NCBI GenBank assembly: GCA_011037195.1
Contig: JAAEAF010012253.1
Span: 51,947 to 115,946, forward strand
From: Triatoma infestans
Taxonomy: Eukaryota; Arthropoda; Insecta; Hemiptera; Reduviidae
DNA: 64,000 nt
Direction of reading: 5' to 3'
Within the stretch, counting starts at the first letter, position 1. Each line of letters opens with the position of its first letter. This document shows, piece after piece, positions 55,413 to 64,000 of this stretch. Position numbers and translations under genes: made by a program. The notes below the pieces were generated by a model, which was given only the letters and a program-made list of their open reading frames with translations, was not told the origin of the DNA and ran no database searches.

Positions 55413-55760
55413 AAAATGAAATAAAATTTATATTATTTCAAATATTTATAATTTCATTTAAATAATTTAATATTTATAACAAAAAAATAGTGATTTCCGT
55501 TTTCAAGAAAATCAGCATTTCTCGTTAACCTATTTGTTACAAATTTGGAATTTTAGCAATCCTTTTAGTATATTTTAATATATATATATAGGTATAAATG
55601 AATAATGATATCAATAGTAAACGAAGTTTACAGAAAATCGTTGGAGCAGTTGCTGAAAAAAAAAAGCTGAAAATTGGTTGGACTTTACCGAATCCTTCAT
55701 GTCTAGATACCAGTGGTAGTACCTAAAACGTTCATTTTTGAGATAATTTGTGCACACATA
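55413..55760 (-). repeat. family H fragments, reverse, decayed
   Basis: GTTTTCAAGAAAATCAGCAT, TACAGAAAATCGTTGGAGCA and CGTTCATTTTTGAGATAATT are reverse internal and 5' block pieces. Confidence 0.5.
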
Positions 55761-56925
55761 CACACACCAAGTGACTATTCCCTAGCTTTGTTTCAACCAA
55801 GCCATTATATTTTGTTTAGATTCTTCTTCGCATTGATAGAAAATTGAAGAATTGAATAAAAATTATAAGTATGGAGAGAACGTATCACTCATGAGTTTGT
55901 ACGCCAGTAAGAGAAAGTTTTGGATGGTGCTTCACACCACATTTTTTATGTATATTATTCCATATATATATTTTCGGTGAAGTAAAATTAGGAGCATTAC
56001 ATTATTGTCATGATTTCCAAATCGTCAGGCCTTTAAAAATTGAAGGAGATGTTTAATGCGTCTGCCCATTACCGTATAAAAATTTCTGTATTAATTACAG
56101 TAGTTTTTCCACTTATCAGCAATAATGAAGGTAATTAACATTTAAATGATAATTTTCACAATTTAGAACTAATGATTATCACTAAATTAACTCAAAATTA
56201 CACCAAGAAAGCCTGCCTCTGCTGGATTTTATCAGTTAATTCTGAATCGTAATATTTCAGGTAAGAGAATTTCAGAATTCTGGCTGTGCGCCAAAAAATT
56301 AATAACAAACTGGGAATATTAATTGTGAAAGTGATATAAATCTTCTTTTTATAGTTACTCTTACTAATTTAAGATAATTTCAACACATAATTATGATTTA
56401 ATTTAAGCAAATGGTGTACAACCCATTGAAACGTTATATTCAGAGGCAAGCCTACAAGATCATAAATCTCCATAGAACAGGATTAATATAATTTGGGAGG
56501 GGGGGGGATAATGTTTGAAAGATCGGTCTGTGGTTGTGAATATGTGTAGCATATATATATATAGGTATATACCAATTTAAAAAAAAAAGAAGGAGAAATT
56601 GGTGTAATTTCTGACGCTAGTTGCTGAAGAAAAAATAAAAATTCACTTTGTTAAAGATTTTTGTTAATAATTAATTAATAAGCAAATTAAATGTGTTAAT
56701 AAAAATTTTACACAAAAAACCATCATAAGAGATAATTTAGATTAAATCTATAATCTAATTTTCAATATAAACTGTTTTAATTCTTTTTATATTGATATGA
56801 ATAATTAACAATTTAGAAAACAAAAGCCACTATTTGGAAATAAAAACAAGTACTCAAAAACAGAAATATAATTTCATCCCCCCATTAAAAAAAAAAAAAT
56901 TATCAGTCTTTACTGTACAAACCTC
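55761..56925. other. no gene; one family H 3' tip at 55905-55945
   Basis: CCAGTAAGAGAAAGTTTTGG, ATGGTGCTTCACACCACATT is a 3' tip. The rest (55950-56925) shows no coding signal. Confidence 0.45.
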
Positions 56926-56927
56926 AC

Positions 56928-57190
56928 GCGTTAGTCTAGTGGCTTGTTGCATCCCTCTGGTACAAAGGTTTCAGGATTCGATTCTCGTGAAGGCAAAGAC
57001 GGTTTAACTAGCATCATGAGGGGGAAAAAAAGTGAGTTACAGTTGATAGCGAAGGTGAGAATTAACGAAGATGGAAATCGCGGTGTGTTCTCCAATAAAA
57101 TTCACCGTCTGGTAAACTTTGACCCTTGTCAAGTGTTGACGCCAAAAGTTCTTTGGGGGGGGAGGTGGGATACTGTTTATACATTTTTAA
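56928..57190 (+). mobile_element. tRNA-derived SINE, third family
   Basis: TAGTCTAGTGG (56932-56942, A box) and GGATTCGATTC (56974-56984, B box) make a tRNA-like head. The body (TTACAGTTGATAGCGAAGG, AATCGCGGTGTGTTC, TTCACCGTCTGGTAA) matches the headless copy at 11.55 kb. The open frame across it (56944-57201) is a by-product. The 3' end is uncertain. Confidence 0.6.
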
Positions 57191-57615
57191 TAAAGTATTA
57201 AATTAACAAGAATGTGGAAGAATAAATAAAGGTGGATTAAATGATAGAAAGTTAATAAATTAGTTTTTTTTTTTTTTTAACCAATTCACCATATACTCGT
57301 ACTTTCAGTTTATAATAAAAATTCAGATTAAAGTCATATATCAAAATGAATTTAATCAAAAGTATGAAAATAACAAAAGTTTCACCTTCAGATTTTTTTT
57401 TTTTTTTTTTTAATTTTTAAATTACAGTAATAGGAAATTGTTTGTTTTAATTAAAACCTGTTATAATTCATCATAATTAATTACATAACATTTTCATCTG
57501 TTAAATTTATAGTTTTATTTAATTATAACAATGTTTCACTTAATTATATACAACAACCACAAAGATTTTAATTTTAAGATATGGCAAATGAACTATGATT
57601 GCAATCTGGTGGATA
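57191..57615. other. no gene recognised
   Basis: AT-rich DNA with T-runs at about 57264-57278 and 57392-57411. Nothing supportable. Confidence 0.4.
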
Positions 57616-57619
57616 AAAA

Positions 57620-58555
57620 AAACAACGCGTGTGAAACACTCACACAACTTTCTCTTACTCCACTTTACATAGTTTTCAAACAGACAAATTTTCTTCAAAC
57701 ATATTAAAATTTGTGCTACTAAATATTTACGTGACTTCCGTTTTATATCAATGGGAGTGCCGTCTTAATTTAATAAAATTTCTTTTTTGAAGGAACCATA
57801 ACCTCCCCTTCCCCCCAGCACCACAAAACTTCTTTAATTGAATCTTAATGGATATACGTTTCCACCCAAAGTGATCCGGAATCTTTTGTATGTATAGTGT
57901 TAGTATACCAAGTTTAATGAAAACCCTTCGTTGTTTTTATGATGAAATTCGCACAAAAAAAATAACTGAATAGACAGTTAAATAATAAAGCACTTCCGAT
58001 TCTATTTTCTGCAAACTCGGAATTTCCGCAACATATTTAATTCTAATTAATACTCTTTAGTCGATAATACGGATAGACAGATCCGAGACTTGGACTCCCT
58101 CAGCCAATCTAATGAAGAAAGTGAATACTTTTGAAATGGAGCATTGACGGAGATGTCTGAAGAAAACAAGGACGGACCAGATAAGGAATGAGATTATTTT
58201 GGGCGAAGTGGGCATCAACAAAACGATTATATAAAAAGTTGAGGAAAGAAAGATGAGGTGGTAGGGCATTGTGCGACAAATGGTCCCCAGCCAGATGGTC
58301 AGAAAGAGTTCACCCGGCGACCAGCACTACGTTGGGAAGAACAGATAGAAGAGGAGATGGTAGGAAGAGGGCTGAGAGATGGAGATTGGATGGACAGGAG
58401 GCTAGGAGAGAGCTCCTGAGTTGAGGCGAACTCATCATAGCGAAACGCCGTAAAAGTAAAAAGTAAGTAGTTGATAGAATTGTATAATAAATTAAAATAG
58501 CACTTTAGAGGAAAAATAACCTCGCACTTCATCAATTTCCTCCACATTAGTTTAC
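57620..58555 (-). repeat. family H copy, reverse, with nested RTE-like fragment
   Basis: GTGTGAAACACTCACACAAC, TTTCTCTTACTCC is the 3' tip. CACTTCCGATTCTATTTTC and ACTCGGAATTTCCGCAACAT precede the insertion. TTGATAGAATTGTATAATAA, AATAGCACTTTAGAGG follows it. Confidence 0.7.
58067..58470 (+). mobile_element. RTE-like LINE C-terminal fragment with target duplication (pseudogene)
   Basis: Forward frames read VNTFEMEH.RRCLKKTRTDQ, IRNEIILGEVGI, KMRWWGIVRQM (W-GHV-RM region), PALRWEEQIEEEM and RGLRDGDWMDRRLGESS. The RW-x-x-x-I--------R---W--RR--W tail is typical of RTE/BovB-like LINEs. At least two frameshifts and stops. TCGATA (58061-58066) and TTGATA (58471-58476) are a near-exact target duplication inside a family H copy. 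Only the C-terminal ~130 codons remain. Confidence 0.72.
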
Positions 58556-59080
58556 AGTTAGATTAGATTTTGTTTGAGGATAGTGCGCGGCGACCATGAA
58601 AGATTTATAAGCACCGCTGGGAGCATTCTCAGTGGACCAGTTTCGGCCTCCAAGCAATATTCTCTTGTTATAGACAATCATGGGCAACTCTATCGAAAAA
58701 AAAAAACAGAAAATATACACCGTAAAAATCGTACTTCCGGTTAATCGATATTCCAGTTTCTTGAAACTCAGTATTTTAGCATTGCTTTTAATGTAGTAAC
58801 TGCATATAATATAGGTTGTAGAAACTGTACAATGTAAGTGCAGTGGCATTTTACTGGAATACTTAAGCTTACATCTTGTCCAAAAATCTCCAGAAATAAT
58901 TTCAATTTGAAAATAAAAATGCTTCAAATAAAAATAAAACCTATATACGCACATTCATTCTATTATTACAATCTTCACACTTCCTAATTCACAAAATAAG
59001 AACATTATTGCAGCAGTTGTAATAAAATTGCAAAATAAATAAAAAAAACAGCAAAATCTCATTTCCATTTAAGGAATTTT
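58556..59080 (-). repeat. SINE-tail fragment then family H pieces, reverse
   Basis: At 58600-58690 GAGCATTCTCAGTGGACCAG, TTTCGGCCTCC and GTTATAGACAATCATGGGC is the reverse SINE body, diverged. GTACTTCCGGTTAATCGATA, AGTTTCTTGAAACTCAGTAT (58730-58775) is reverse family H. Confidence 0.5.
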
Positions 59081-59094
59081 GCTCACACATACAT

Positions 59095-60510
59095 AAACCA
59101 TTTGAACTCAGCAATTGGAGCAGTACTGAATACCTGTGCTAAAGCTAAAATTATTGCCTGGGAAGCCAGGGAACGATTATGTAATGCAGTAGTCTTACCA
59201 GCTGTGTTGTATGTTGCGGAGATATGGGGTCTAAGACGCTCAGATAGTTTAGAAAAAGCTCGACTTAATTATTATAACAGACTCTTATGCTTAGCACGGA
59301 GCACTCCAAACTACATGGTTAGATTGGAGACCGGTACAGTACATATAAAGTGGCACCTAGAAAGAGGGCACTAAACTGGCTTGTAAAGTTATTAGGCATG
59401 AACCTAGATAGATATCCTCGTGTCTGCCTTGAACAAACTCGGAGCGCAGCCACTCGCCAGCCCCCTGATAAATAAATACAACTGGATACGCCAACTTGCC
59501 AAACTATTAGCGGATATTGATGAAACTGACGTACTGAATATTGCTGACCCCCAAAAGCTTAAATCACTAATGCCAAATATACTGACTAAATATGAACTTG
59601 CACCTAAACAACCAAGACATAGACTCACTAAATAACTCAACTTTTAGTTCCTTTTACCTCTATATTTACGACTATACTCTACAAACACAAAAATACCTTC
59701 TAAACAGAACTCCATTGTCATTTTTACGACTTTACGCTCAGTTACGAACTTCAGGACACCATCAAATCTCACTGCGCATAACTGACAAACTCTTGACGTT
59801 TCTTCCTACATCTGTCTGTCGATAACTGTGACTCAAACGAATACGAAGACCTACACCACATTCTAACAACATGTCCGACCTTCAATAGCGTACATTCTAA
59901 GTATTTCAAATCTTGTACTCTTGACATGGACCATCTACTTGGCGCTAGCGATGACACAATAGTCAGAAATCTCTTCTTTTATTTTAAATACATGTTTTAA
60001 ATATAGGCCACCCCCAACCCCTCCGTAAATACGTTACTTATCCATAGATATCCTTTTTTTCATTTAGTTTTACTTATTCCATAACGGGTCTTTACTTTTT
60101 GTTCAAATAGCACTTACTAACTACACTAGTTACACCTACAGAAGAGTAATTTTTTATTTCATTTTTTTGAGTAGGTACCTTATAATATATATATATATAT
60201 ATTATGTATAATTATGTATTTTTTTTTTTTCGTTTTTTCTGTTGTTTGTTTATATTAGTATGAGTTAATTATGCCTATTTTATGCACATTATTCTTATTA
60301 TTTTCATACTGGTCCATTCAACTTCATGTAATCTTTTCTTTTGTTAATTTTCCTCTTTATGTTTCTGCACCATTTAATTAAGTTTTTTCTTTCTTTTTTC
60401 TATTATATTTTTTTTCTCAGACAGTGTGTACTAATCATGTAAAGTTCAAACCCTTTGTATAGGACTAAAACCTCCTAAACTATAAGAAATGAAATTAATT
60501 AAATTAAAAA
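59095..60510 (+). mobile_element. LINE 3' fragment, thumb and zinc-knuckle C-terminus (pseudogene)
   Basis: Frames give AKIIAWEARERLCNAVVLPA, VLYVAEIWGLR and LARSTPNYMVRLETG (thumb: L-A-LYAAE-W-------LE-----Y---LL----TP-YA-R-ETG). A linker with DETDVLNIADPQKLKSLM follows. Then, one frame over, LRTSGHHQISLRIT and DLHHILTTCPTFNSVHSKYF (C-terminal H-x-x-x-x-C-P motif), ending NLFFYFKYMF and a stop near 60000. About 0.5 kb of T-rich 3' UTR follows. Several frameshifts; RT palm absent. The exact clade is unclear to me. Confidence 0.75.
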
Positions 60511-60680
60511 CATAAACCATTTGCCAAAAAATATATTGTTCGTAATCAGCAAGCAAAAAAAACGTTATCTCGAAAAAACCTAATTTCCAAATTCGATAAG
60601 CCGTAATATTACACCAGCAAAGAAAAAAAAATCATTCAACTAAACAATGATTATAGAAAAGCATTATTCTTTTCTCTATT
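60511..60680 (-). repeat. family H 5' block, reverse, decayed
   Basis: AAACCATTTGCCAAAAAATA and ATCTCGAAAAAACCTAATTT, AAATTCGATAAGCCGTAATA are reverse 5' block pieces. Confidence 0.4.
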
Positions 60681-60684
60681 TTAA

Positions 60685-61572
60685 CTTACTCTTACTGCTA
60701 GTAACAGTGAGTATTGTAATCGTGCAAATTTTTCTATATCGAATTTTCTTTTATCGGAAATATACGTTTTGAGTCCCACAGTCCTAAAAAGTGGTTTTTA
60801 CAAAATGTCCTGGGAGTGGTTAGTTTATGTATTGAACCGCATAGCTAAAAAAAACAAAAATTGACATTCCGTTTAGGTTTCCCGTGAGATCCGATATTAA
60901 GGTAATACTGTCAAATTTACCACTTAAGTGATAGATTTTTCAGACTTTTCTGTGATTTTCTCAAAAACGCCTCCAATGAATTTCTTTAAACTTAATATAC
61001 AAACACGTTATAATAAAGTGCTACAGCTTTTTATTTTGTAACACTTCTCTGGGAAAATCATTTAATTTTAAGGGATTTTGGGGAGATAATTAGTATTACG
61101 TTTTCCTCCAAAGTCCTATCTACATATATTGTTATACATTCTATCATCTATATATATTATCTAGAATTAAATATGTTGCCCAGAATTGCTAGTTTGCAGA
61201 AAAATATTGTTGATCAAAACAGGCGTTTTTACTTGAACAATTTAATAATTTCCTACATTGTATTTTAAACTTGGTATATCACCTAATACATTAAGGAGCT
61301 TCCATTTTATTTGCAACTATTATATATTAGTTTATTATATAATACATCATTTAAAAATATAATCCGAATTAAATATGTTTCCTAAACTCCGGGTTTGAAG
61401 CAAATCGGTTTTTTGACCGAAAAAGGAGCATTTTTACTGAACAGTTTCTCTACTTTTTTTGCGATTTTCTTCATAAAAACCGACAGATTTCATTAAATTA
61501 TTTCACTAACTTGATTGCCGCGACTTATCACTTTTTATAAAGAAAGTTAGTCGTTGGAGTGTTTCACCACAT
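60685..61572 (+). mobile_element. family H copy, forward, followed head-to-tail by another
   Basis: AACTTACTCTTACTGCTAGT, AACAGTGAGTATTGTAATCG opens it. ACATTCCGTTTAGGTTTC, CCACTTAAGTGATAG (site lost), the internal repeats and GACCGAAAAAGGAGC follow. It ends AAGAAAGTTAGTCGTTGGAG, TGTTTCACCACATTTTTT, and the next copy starts at once. Confidence 0.7.
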
Positions 61573-62492
61573 TTTTTACTTTTCTCTTACTCTCCCTAGT
61601 AGAGGAAATATTGTCAATGATCATTTTTTGATACTGAGTTTTCACTGGAATACCAAAGTAGAAAATTATCTCAATACTATTTCCTCTTCTGTCCATGAAG
61701 GTATGGGCAAAATCCATCCCAAACCGCAAGTACTACTTTGTGATTTTTTTTTTTTTCAGTTTTTCCCACAATTTACCTCAAAAACGGTTTCAATAATTTT
61801 CGTTAAAAATCGAATAATAAAGCTTTAAATCGATTTTAAAACAATCTCTACAATGTAGGGTATACAATCTTTTCACTATTATGTCAAACATTTTCCTGGG
61901 AAATTGCTTGGGGGGGGGGAGTTCTAGGGGATCAGTAGCCCTAAGCTTTCCTCTAAACTGCTACTTTAAATAAAATGTATGATTCTACACCTATATAACA
62001 TTAACTTGTAAAGAAGTATTGATAGAATTCCAAATTTGAAGAAACTCAGTAAAGGGAAAGTGCAACTTTACAGACACAGGTTTTAGAGTTGTTTGGGGGG
62101 GTGGGGGAATTTTTCAAAAACGACTATAAAACACTTTTCCATTAAACTGAAAATGCATCTGTGCAGTTATAAACCTATCACTTTTATTTGAAACAGTTTA
62201 CCATTATAGGTAGTTCTTCTGATGCGGAAGTTTTTGTGGCGTTAAATTTCCATTATTATGTGGGAGGGGGGGTTGATTCAATGTTATTCAACTAAAAATG
62301 GAATCATTTCTATTACCTAGCTGGGTTAAGTAATTGCTTCCCCAATGCCACTGTATTTGTGTTAGAACAGATGAGTAAAATATGCAATTTTAAAGTAAAA
62401 TTCTGTCGTCATTTTTTTTTTTATATAATTGAATAGTAAATTAAGCAGTAATAGTAAATCCTATATGTGTTTTTACACCAGATTTTTTTGGG
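61573..62492 (+). mobile_element. family H copy, forward, second of the pair
   Basis: TTACTTTTCTCTTACTCTCC, CTAGTAGAGGAAATATTGTC opens it. The 5' block is shortened (no TG tract), then internal repeats with GGAGTTCTAGGGG. AATAGTAAATCCTATATGTG, TTTTTACACCAGATTTTTTT closes it near 62490. Confidence 0.65.
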
Positions 62493-62930
62493 ATGTAAAG
62501 TATATATGTAGTTTTACCTGGATAAAAAAGTAAAAAAATTGCAAAAAATTGTTCTAATGTTCTAATTAAATAATAAAAATGCCACAAATATTCTATTCAA
62601 TAAAATATCATATTTTCCTAATATTTTCACCCAGTTTTTTATTTTATTATAGAAAAATTTATCATTGATATAATCAGTAAGAAATATATATATATTTTGT
62701 GTGTGTGTGTGTGTGTGTGTGTAAATGACCTTGGCCCTAAAATGAATATAGAAATAGCGCATCCAATAGACAAAACATGGCCGGCACAAACATTATATAA
62801 TTATATATATGAGCTATTTATTATTTATGGTGGTGGTCAAAAATGGACCAGGGGAAGAGGGGGACCTTCGCCTTTTTTTACTGAATACAATCGAAGAATA
62901 CGAGAGTTATGGGAGAAAGTAATTTAAATA
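62493..62930. other. (TG)n tract and a short coding-like stretch
   Basis: (TG)n is at 62698-62722. After it one frame stays open to 62927 (+), ending FFTEYNRRIRELWEKVI. The end looks more protein-like than other chance frames here, but there is no start context, splice evidence or known domain. It is not called as a gene. Confidence 0.3.
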
Positions 62931-64000
62931 TATACATATATTCGAATTTATTGATTTAACTTTTCTATATATTATATATACGTATATAAACCAATGAATC
63001 TGTTTTCTGTTTTGTTTTGTTTTGTTCTTTTTTCAAATGGGATCGTCAATGTCTCTATTTTTATAATTTCCTATTGCTATATTAAAAAGTAATAGCAAAA
63101 TAGAGTCAAATATTGGAAATTAAGTCCCCCCCCCTCCCCCACTATATTTTAATATCCTCTAGTTTTTAACAAAAAATGTTTAAGAAATAAAATGGTTTTA
63201 ATTTAATTCTGTATGTATGTTTGTAAATTTGTATTTGTAATTTAGTTTGTGGTAAAAATTTTGTTATTTGTAATAAAAATAAGTAAAAATATTTGAGTAT
63301 AATAATATTGGTTGGACAAGGCTAACAAAAGTAATTTATCGATTTATTATTTATCGACAAATTAAGTCGAAAATTATTGAAATAATAAGAGATAAATTAC
63401 TGTTGTTTATACTATTTAAAATAGAAGGTCAACACATACGAGTTATGCGGGTTTAGTATACATCAATGTGAAGAAGAATACAAAAAAAATACGGCAGCTG
63501 TTTTGGTTTGACTTGTCAACAAGTCTTTACATTCAAGAGAGAGACCTCATAGAGAATTGAAATTTTTTAAATTTAAAATATTCACCCCTAATATTCACTT
63601 TATTGCCAAAAATTATATAAAAAAAACAACTGAAATTTGTATGTAAATATAAATTAAAAATAAATTTTATTCTCAAATAAATTTTTTTTGCCAGAGTATA
63701 AATTTAGGACAGAATGAATGATATGAAGATGTGCAGTGGAGACGGCCCTAAAAAATAATGTCGGCACTTTATTTTAAAGTACACTTGTAGAGAAGTTATC
63801 AAGGATATTATTTATAAAAATCCATTATAAATCAAACTATTCATCAATTGAAATAAAAAAAAAAAGACATGATGTCCAATTCATTGCCTCTATAAAAAAA
63901 AAGTGGCTTTACCATATACACAATTTCATATGGAAATCAATATAGAAACCATAAGAAATTTATATTGTTATTAAAGTCAATATATACGTTTTTAGGATGC
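62931..64000. other. no gene recognised
   Basis: AT-rich DNA to the window edge, with a C-run near 63125-63140. Nothing supportable. Confidence 0.4.

Noticed and set aside
58547..58954. 135-codon frame on the minus strand
   Set aside because: It covers a SINE tail and reverse family H; no domain, and repeated elsewhere without an open frame.

Overview
This is an AT-rich eukaryotic window with no operons, no intact host gene and no gene-length reading frame. It is dense with non-LTR retrotransposon (LINE) remnants, tRNA-derived SINEs, a mariner relic, MITEs, solo LTRs and CA/TA microsatellites. That mix fits intergenic or long-intron DNA of an arthropod with a large, repeat-rich genome, probably an insect. 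I cannot name the species. All coding remnants I recognise belong to mobile elements, and all are broken by frameshifts, stops or truncation.

The dominant component is one dispersed family, called family H here, found on both strands from about 0.5 kb to 62.5 kb. A long copy has a fixed plan: a 5' tip with an imperfect palindrome (ACTTTCTCTTACT ... AGTAAGAG), a ~260 bp 5' block holding a (TG)n tract, two or more internal repeats of ~300-325 bp that each carry ACCGGAAGT, and a 3' tip AGTAAGAGAAAGT followed by a small hairpin (GTGTGAGTGTTTCACAC) and CCAGATTTTT. The two tips form a subterminal inverted repeat. Copies abut head to tail at ~2.56, 15.8-17.7 and 61.57 kb. I infer a non-autonomous rolling-circle element of the Helentron/HINE (DINE-1-like) type. 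No protein is encoded. One copy has amplified a ~151 bp piece into a five-copy minisatellite (4.09-4.82 kb).

Many other elements are nested in family H and can be dated relative to it. They are RTE-like LINE fragments (2.1 and 58.1-58.5 kb), I/R1/Jockey-type C-terminal and RNase H remnants (7.4-8.6, 10.2, 19.8-20.6, 37.6 kb), Jockey-like remnants (27.7-28.6, 41.7-42.2 kb), CR1/Jockey-like remnants (30.0-31.0, 47.2-49.0 kb), another LINE 3' end (59.1-60.5 kb), two solo LTRs (10.48-10.83 and 49.31-49.64 kb), an internally deleted mariner with TIRs and TA duplication (52.47-53.01 kb), a TA-flanked MITE (18.91-19.38 kb) and tRNA-like SINEs (12.7, 22.5, 25.1, 41.1, 41.4, 56.9 kb). A 5'-truncated polyadenylated retrocopy with a target duplication lies at 54.72-55.11 kb.

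The most unusual group is four small foldback elements (22.3-23.0, 35.2-35.3, 36.57-36.86 and 46.5-47.0 kb). Their arms carry hammerhead-ribozyme-like cores (CUGANGA, helix II, GAAA, CCGGUC). The best examples, at 46.56-46.59 (minus) and 46.92-46.96 kb (plus), also form a 4-bp helix I. Such motifs are known from Penelope-like elements, so these may be Penelope-derived non-autonomous relics. Intervals of roughly 26-27.5, 28.8-29.8, 32.5-33.8, 44.1-45.1, 53.2-54.1, 56-56.9 and 62.9-64 kb hold only AT-rich sequence in which I see no supportable gene.
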